Below the pieces are notes generated by a model. The model worked only from the letters and a program-made list of their open reading frames with translations. It searched no databases and was not told where the DNA came from. From NCBI GenBank assembly GCA_002721875.1, contig PBLU01000012.1, forward strand, positions 18,504 to 82,503: a DNA stretch of 64,000 bases, written 5' to 3'. Position 1 is the stretch's first letter; each line of letters starts with the position of its first letter. The translations under genes were made by a program, and so were the position numbers. Source of the DNA: Chloroflexota bacterium (GTDB taxonomy: Bacteria; Chloroflexota; Dehalococcoidia; UBA1151; TMED-70). This document shows positions 62,722 to 64,000 of this stretch, piece by piece.

Positions 62722-62801
62722 TACTTGGGGAGCTCATAAGGGCTGAGAGGGTACAAAACCGACCCATAAAACCTGAACTAGATAATTCTAGCGGAGGGAA
62801 G
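62722..62801 (+). promoter_or_regulatory. TPP riboswitch
   Basis: The THI-box is clear: GGGGAGCTC near 62727, the CTGAGA at 62743-62748, and ACCTGAACTAGATAATTCTAGCGGAGGGA in the second half, matching the consensus ACCTGA, GATAAT and AGGGA blocks. The CTAGA/TCTAG stem is intact. The final GGAGGG (62793-62798) is also the ribosome site of the ABC ATPase gene, four bases before its ATG, so binding of TPP should hide it and block translation. Confidence 0.93.
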
Positions 62802-62802
62802 A

Positions 62803-63549
62803 ATGAAAAAAAATATAATCTTAGAAAAAATTTATTATAGCTTCAACAACGAAGCTCCCATAATTAATAATCTATCTTTCGAATTTCCAAATGGGCAAAC
62901 TATTGCAATTTTAGGGCACAGTGGATGTGGTAAAAGTACCCTTCTTCAGATGATATCTGGAATATTAAGACCTATTTCTGGCAATATTATGATCGATAAT
63001 AATAAAGATTTATTAGGAAATATTTCTTACATGCAGCAGAATGACCTACTTTTTCCTTGGTTAACTGTCAAAGAAAATGTTCTTTTACCATTGAAAATTC
63101 TAGGTGATAAAAGTCAATCAAGCTATGATGATGTAATTGAAAAGTCTAAAATTCTTGGGATAAATGAATATATTGATTTCTACCCAAATGAATTATCTGG
63201 GGGATTGAAACAAAGAGCTGCTTTTCTAAGAACAATTATACAAAGATCAGAATTTATTTTATTAGATGAGCCTTTTGCATCATTAGATGCAATAACAAGA
63301 ATGGAACTTTATATATGGTTAGAGCAATTAAAGAAATATATAAAAAAATCAATAATTTTAGTTACTCACGATATAGATGAAGCCATTTTTTTATCAGATA
63401 AAGTTATAGTTATGGGTTCGGGGGAAAATAATTTTAGGTTTCAAAAAGATATATCTATGCCTCATCCTAGAGGTTCAAATATTAATATGTCCAGTGAATT
63501 TCTAGAAATTCGTAAAGATCTCTATTCTAAATTAAAAGAGGTAAAGTAA
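62803..63549 (+). CDS. ABC transporter ATPase, thiamine-precursor type
   Basis: The 248-residue ATPase has Walker A GHSGCGKST (38-46), the LSGGLKQRAAFLRTI signature (about 135-149), Walker B FILLDEPFASLD (about 156) and the VTHDIDEA loop. The type matches nitrate/sulfonate/pyrimidine-precursor importers (SsuB/ThiZ). A TPP riboswitch in its leader makes hydroxymethylpyrimidine or thiamine uptake the likely job (ThiZ-like). The permease gene follows directly. Confidence 0.85.
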   Translation: MKKNIILEKIYYSFNNEAPIINNLSFEFPNGQTIAILGHSGCGKSTLLQMISGILRPISGNIMIDNNKDLLGNISYMQQNDLLFPWLTVKENVLLPLKILGDKSQSSYDDVIEKSKILGINEYIDFYPNELSGGLKQRAAFLRTIIQRSEFILLDEPFASLDAITRMELYIWLEQLKKYIKKSIILVTHDIDEAIFLSDKVIVMGSGENNFRFQKDISMPHPRGSNINMSSEFLEIRKDLYSKLKEVK

Positions 63550-64000
63550 TTGTTAAAAAATATATATAGTAAACTAATAAATTGGTATTTATCAATTCTT
63601 GCGTTTATTTTTATCATAGCTATTTGGCAAATCCTATCAATTATGAATATATTTGAGCCTTGGCTTTTACCATCTCCATCAGCTATCTTAATGGAATTCT
63701 TAAACTCAACAAGTTTTCTGTTGTATCATACATCAGTAACAGGATATGAAATTATATTAGGGTTATCTTTAGCTGTTCTACTAGGAATAATTTTAGGTTT
63801 TTCAATGACTCTTTCAAAAGTGTTAGAAAGATCTATATTACCATATGTAATAGCATCTCAAGTGATCCCTATTTTTGCTCTTGCTCCTATTCTTATTGTT
63901 TGGTTTGGAGCGGGACTATTATCTAAAATTATAGTGGTATTCTTAATATCATTTTTTCCTATATGTATAGGAGTTTTTGACGGACTAAATAGAAAAAATA
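63550..64000 (+). CDS. ABC transporter permease, thiamine-precursor type (partial)
   Basis: The gene starts with TTG immediately after the ATPase stop and runs off the right edge, with about 150 codons in view. The protein has an N-terminal helix (WYLSILAFIFIIAIWQIL), PWLLPSPSAILMEF, and a membrane core with LVIWFGAG-like ILIVWFGAGLLSK that marks SsuC/ThiX-type permeases. The substrate-binding protein gene is probably beyond the window. It shares control of the TPP riboswitch. Confidence 0.8.
   Translation, partial: MLKNIYSKLINWYLSILAFIFIIAIWQILSIMNIFEPWLLPSPSAILMEFLNSTSFLLYHTSVTGYEIILGLSLAVLLGIILGFSMTLSKVLERSILPYVIASQVIPIFALAPILIVWFGAGLLSKIIVVFLISFFPICIGVFDGLNRKN

Overview
The window looks like a compact, strongly AT-rich chromosomal segment (roughly 30 % GC by eye) from a small free-living bacterium. 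It carries the Gram-positive-type order frr-uppS-cdsA-dxr-rseP-ispG-proS-nusA-infB-rbfA-truB, and no BamA, Skp or Lpx genes follow rseP, so a single-membrane cell is likely. A fused alpha/gamma 2-oxoacid:ferredoxin oxidoreductase, a very short EF-Ts, an LppX/LprG-type lipoprotein beside an MFS pump, an enolase-superfamily enzyme and three paralogous MFS carriers together suggest a marine Chloroflexota lineage (Dehalococcoidia/SAR202-like). That placement is inference from gene content, not from a search. TTG is a frequent start codon, GTG is essentially unused, and three genes appear to start at AUU or AUC.

Layout. 1-7,300: a GNAT fragment and a NUDIX hydrolase, korAB, a reverse-strand cytochrome c maturation operon (ccmA-ccmB-ccmC-ccmD-like-ccmE), an FAH-family enzyme and a one-domain LuxR-type regulator. 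7,400-24,100: a CcdA-like thiol-electron carrier, then a long forward run of housekeeping genes: rpsB-tsf-pyrH-frr-uppS-cdsA-dxr-rseP-ispG-proS, then nusA-infB-rbfA-truB behind its own promoter and an attenuator-like hairpin, then nhaA. 24,100-28,700: a PhnP-like hydrolase, an enolase-superfamily dehydratase, tRNA-Pro(UGG), a lactonase, and an MFS carrier preceded by an overlapping 59-codon membrane-protein gene. 28,700-35,500: a phosphate-type two-component system and pstC-pstA, both behind Pho-box-like repeats, then EVE, TatD and MFS genes. 35,500-43,000: aconitase, a TIGR01777 epimerase, a DUF3500 protein, fhs and another MFS carrier behind a striking double palindrome. 43,000-52,300: gpmA, a DUF192 lipoprotein and ispH on the reverse strand, then prs, secA, an unknown gene and valS. 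52,300-60,100: a reverse-strand block folD-pdhA-pdhB-pdhC-thyX-coaX-coaBC-unknown-rraA. 60,200-64,000: acpS, an MFS/lipoprotein pair, and a TPP-riboswitch-controlled ABC importer cut by the window end.

Metabolically this is an aerobic-looking heterotroph: pyruvate dehydrogenase, aconitase and 2-oxoglutarate oxidoreductase feed the TCA cycle, MEP-pathway enzymes (dxr, ispG, ispH) and uppS supply isoprenoids, ThyX, FolD and Fhs handle one-carbon units, and several single-gene catabolic enzymes sit near MFS carriers. Thiamine precursors are imported under TPP control and phosphate uptake under a Pho-like system.

Packing is extreme. Of nine convergent gene pairs, seven overlap at their 3' ends and the other two are 1 and 13 bases apart, several sharing a TTAA or TTAG double stop, and almost no intrinsic terminators are visible. 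The points most worth a second look are the AUU/AUC starts, the A12 tract that splits coaBC, the signal-peptide-plus-CcmD-like protein next to a cysteine-type CcmE, the hexapeptide-repeat tail on ribosomal protein S2, the nusA leader attenuator with rimP missing, the paired 16-bp palindromes before an MFS gene, and the small membrane protein coupled to another MFS gene.
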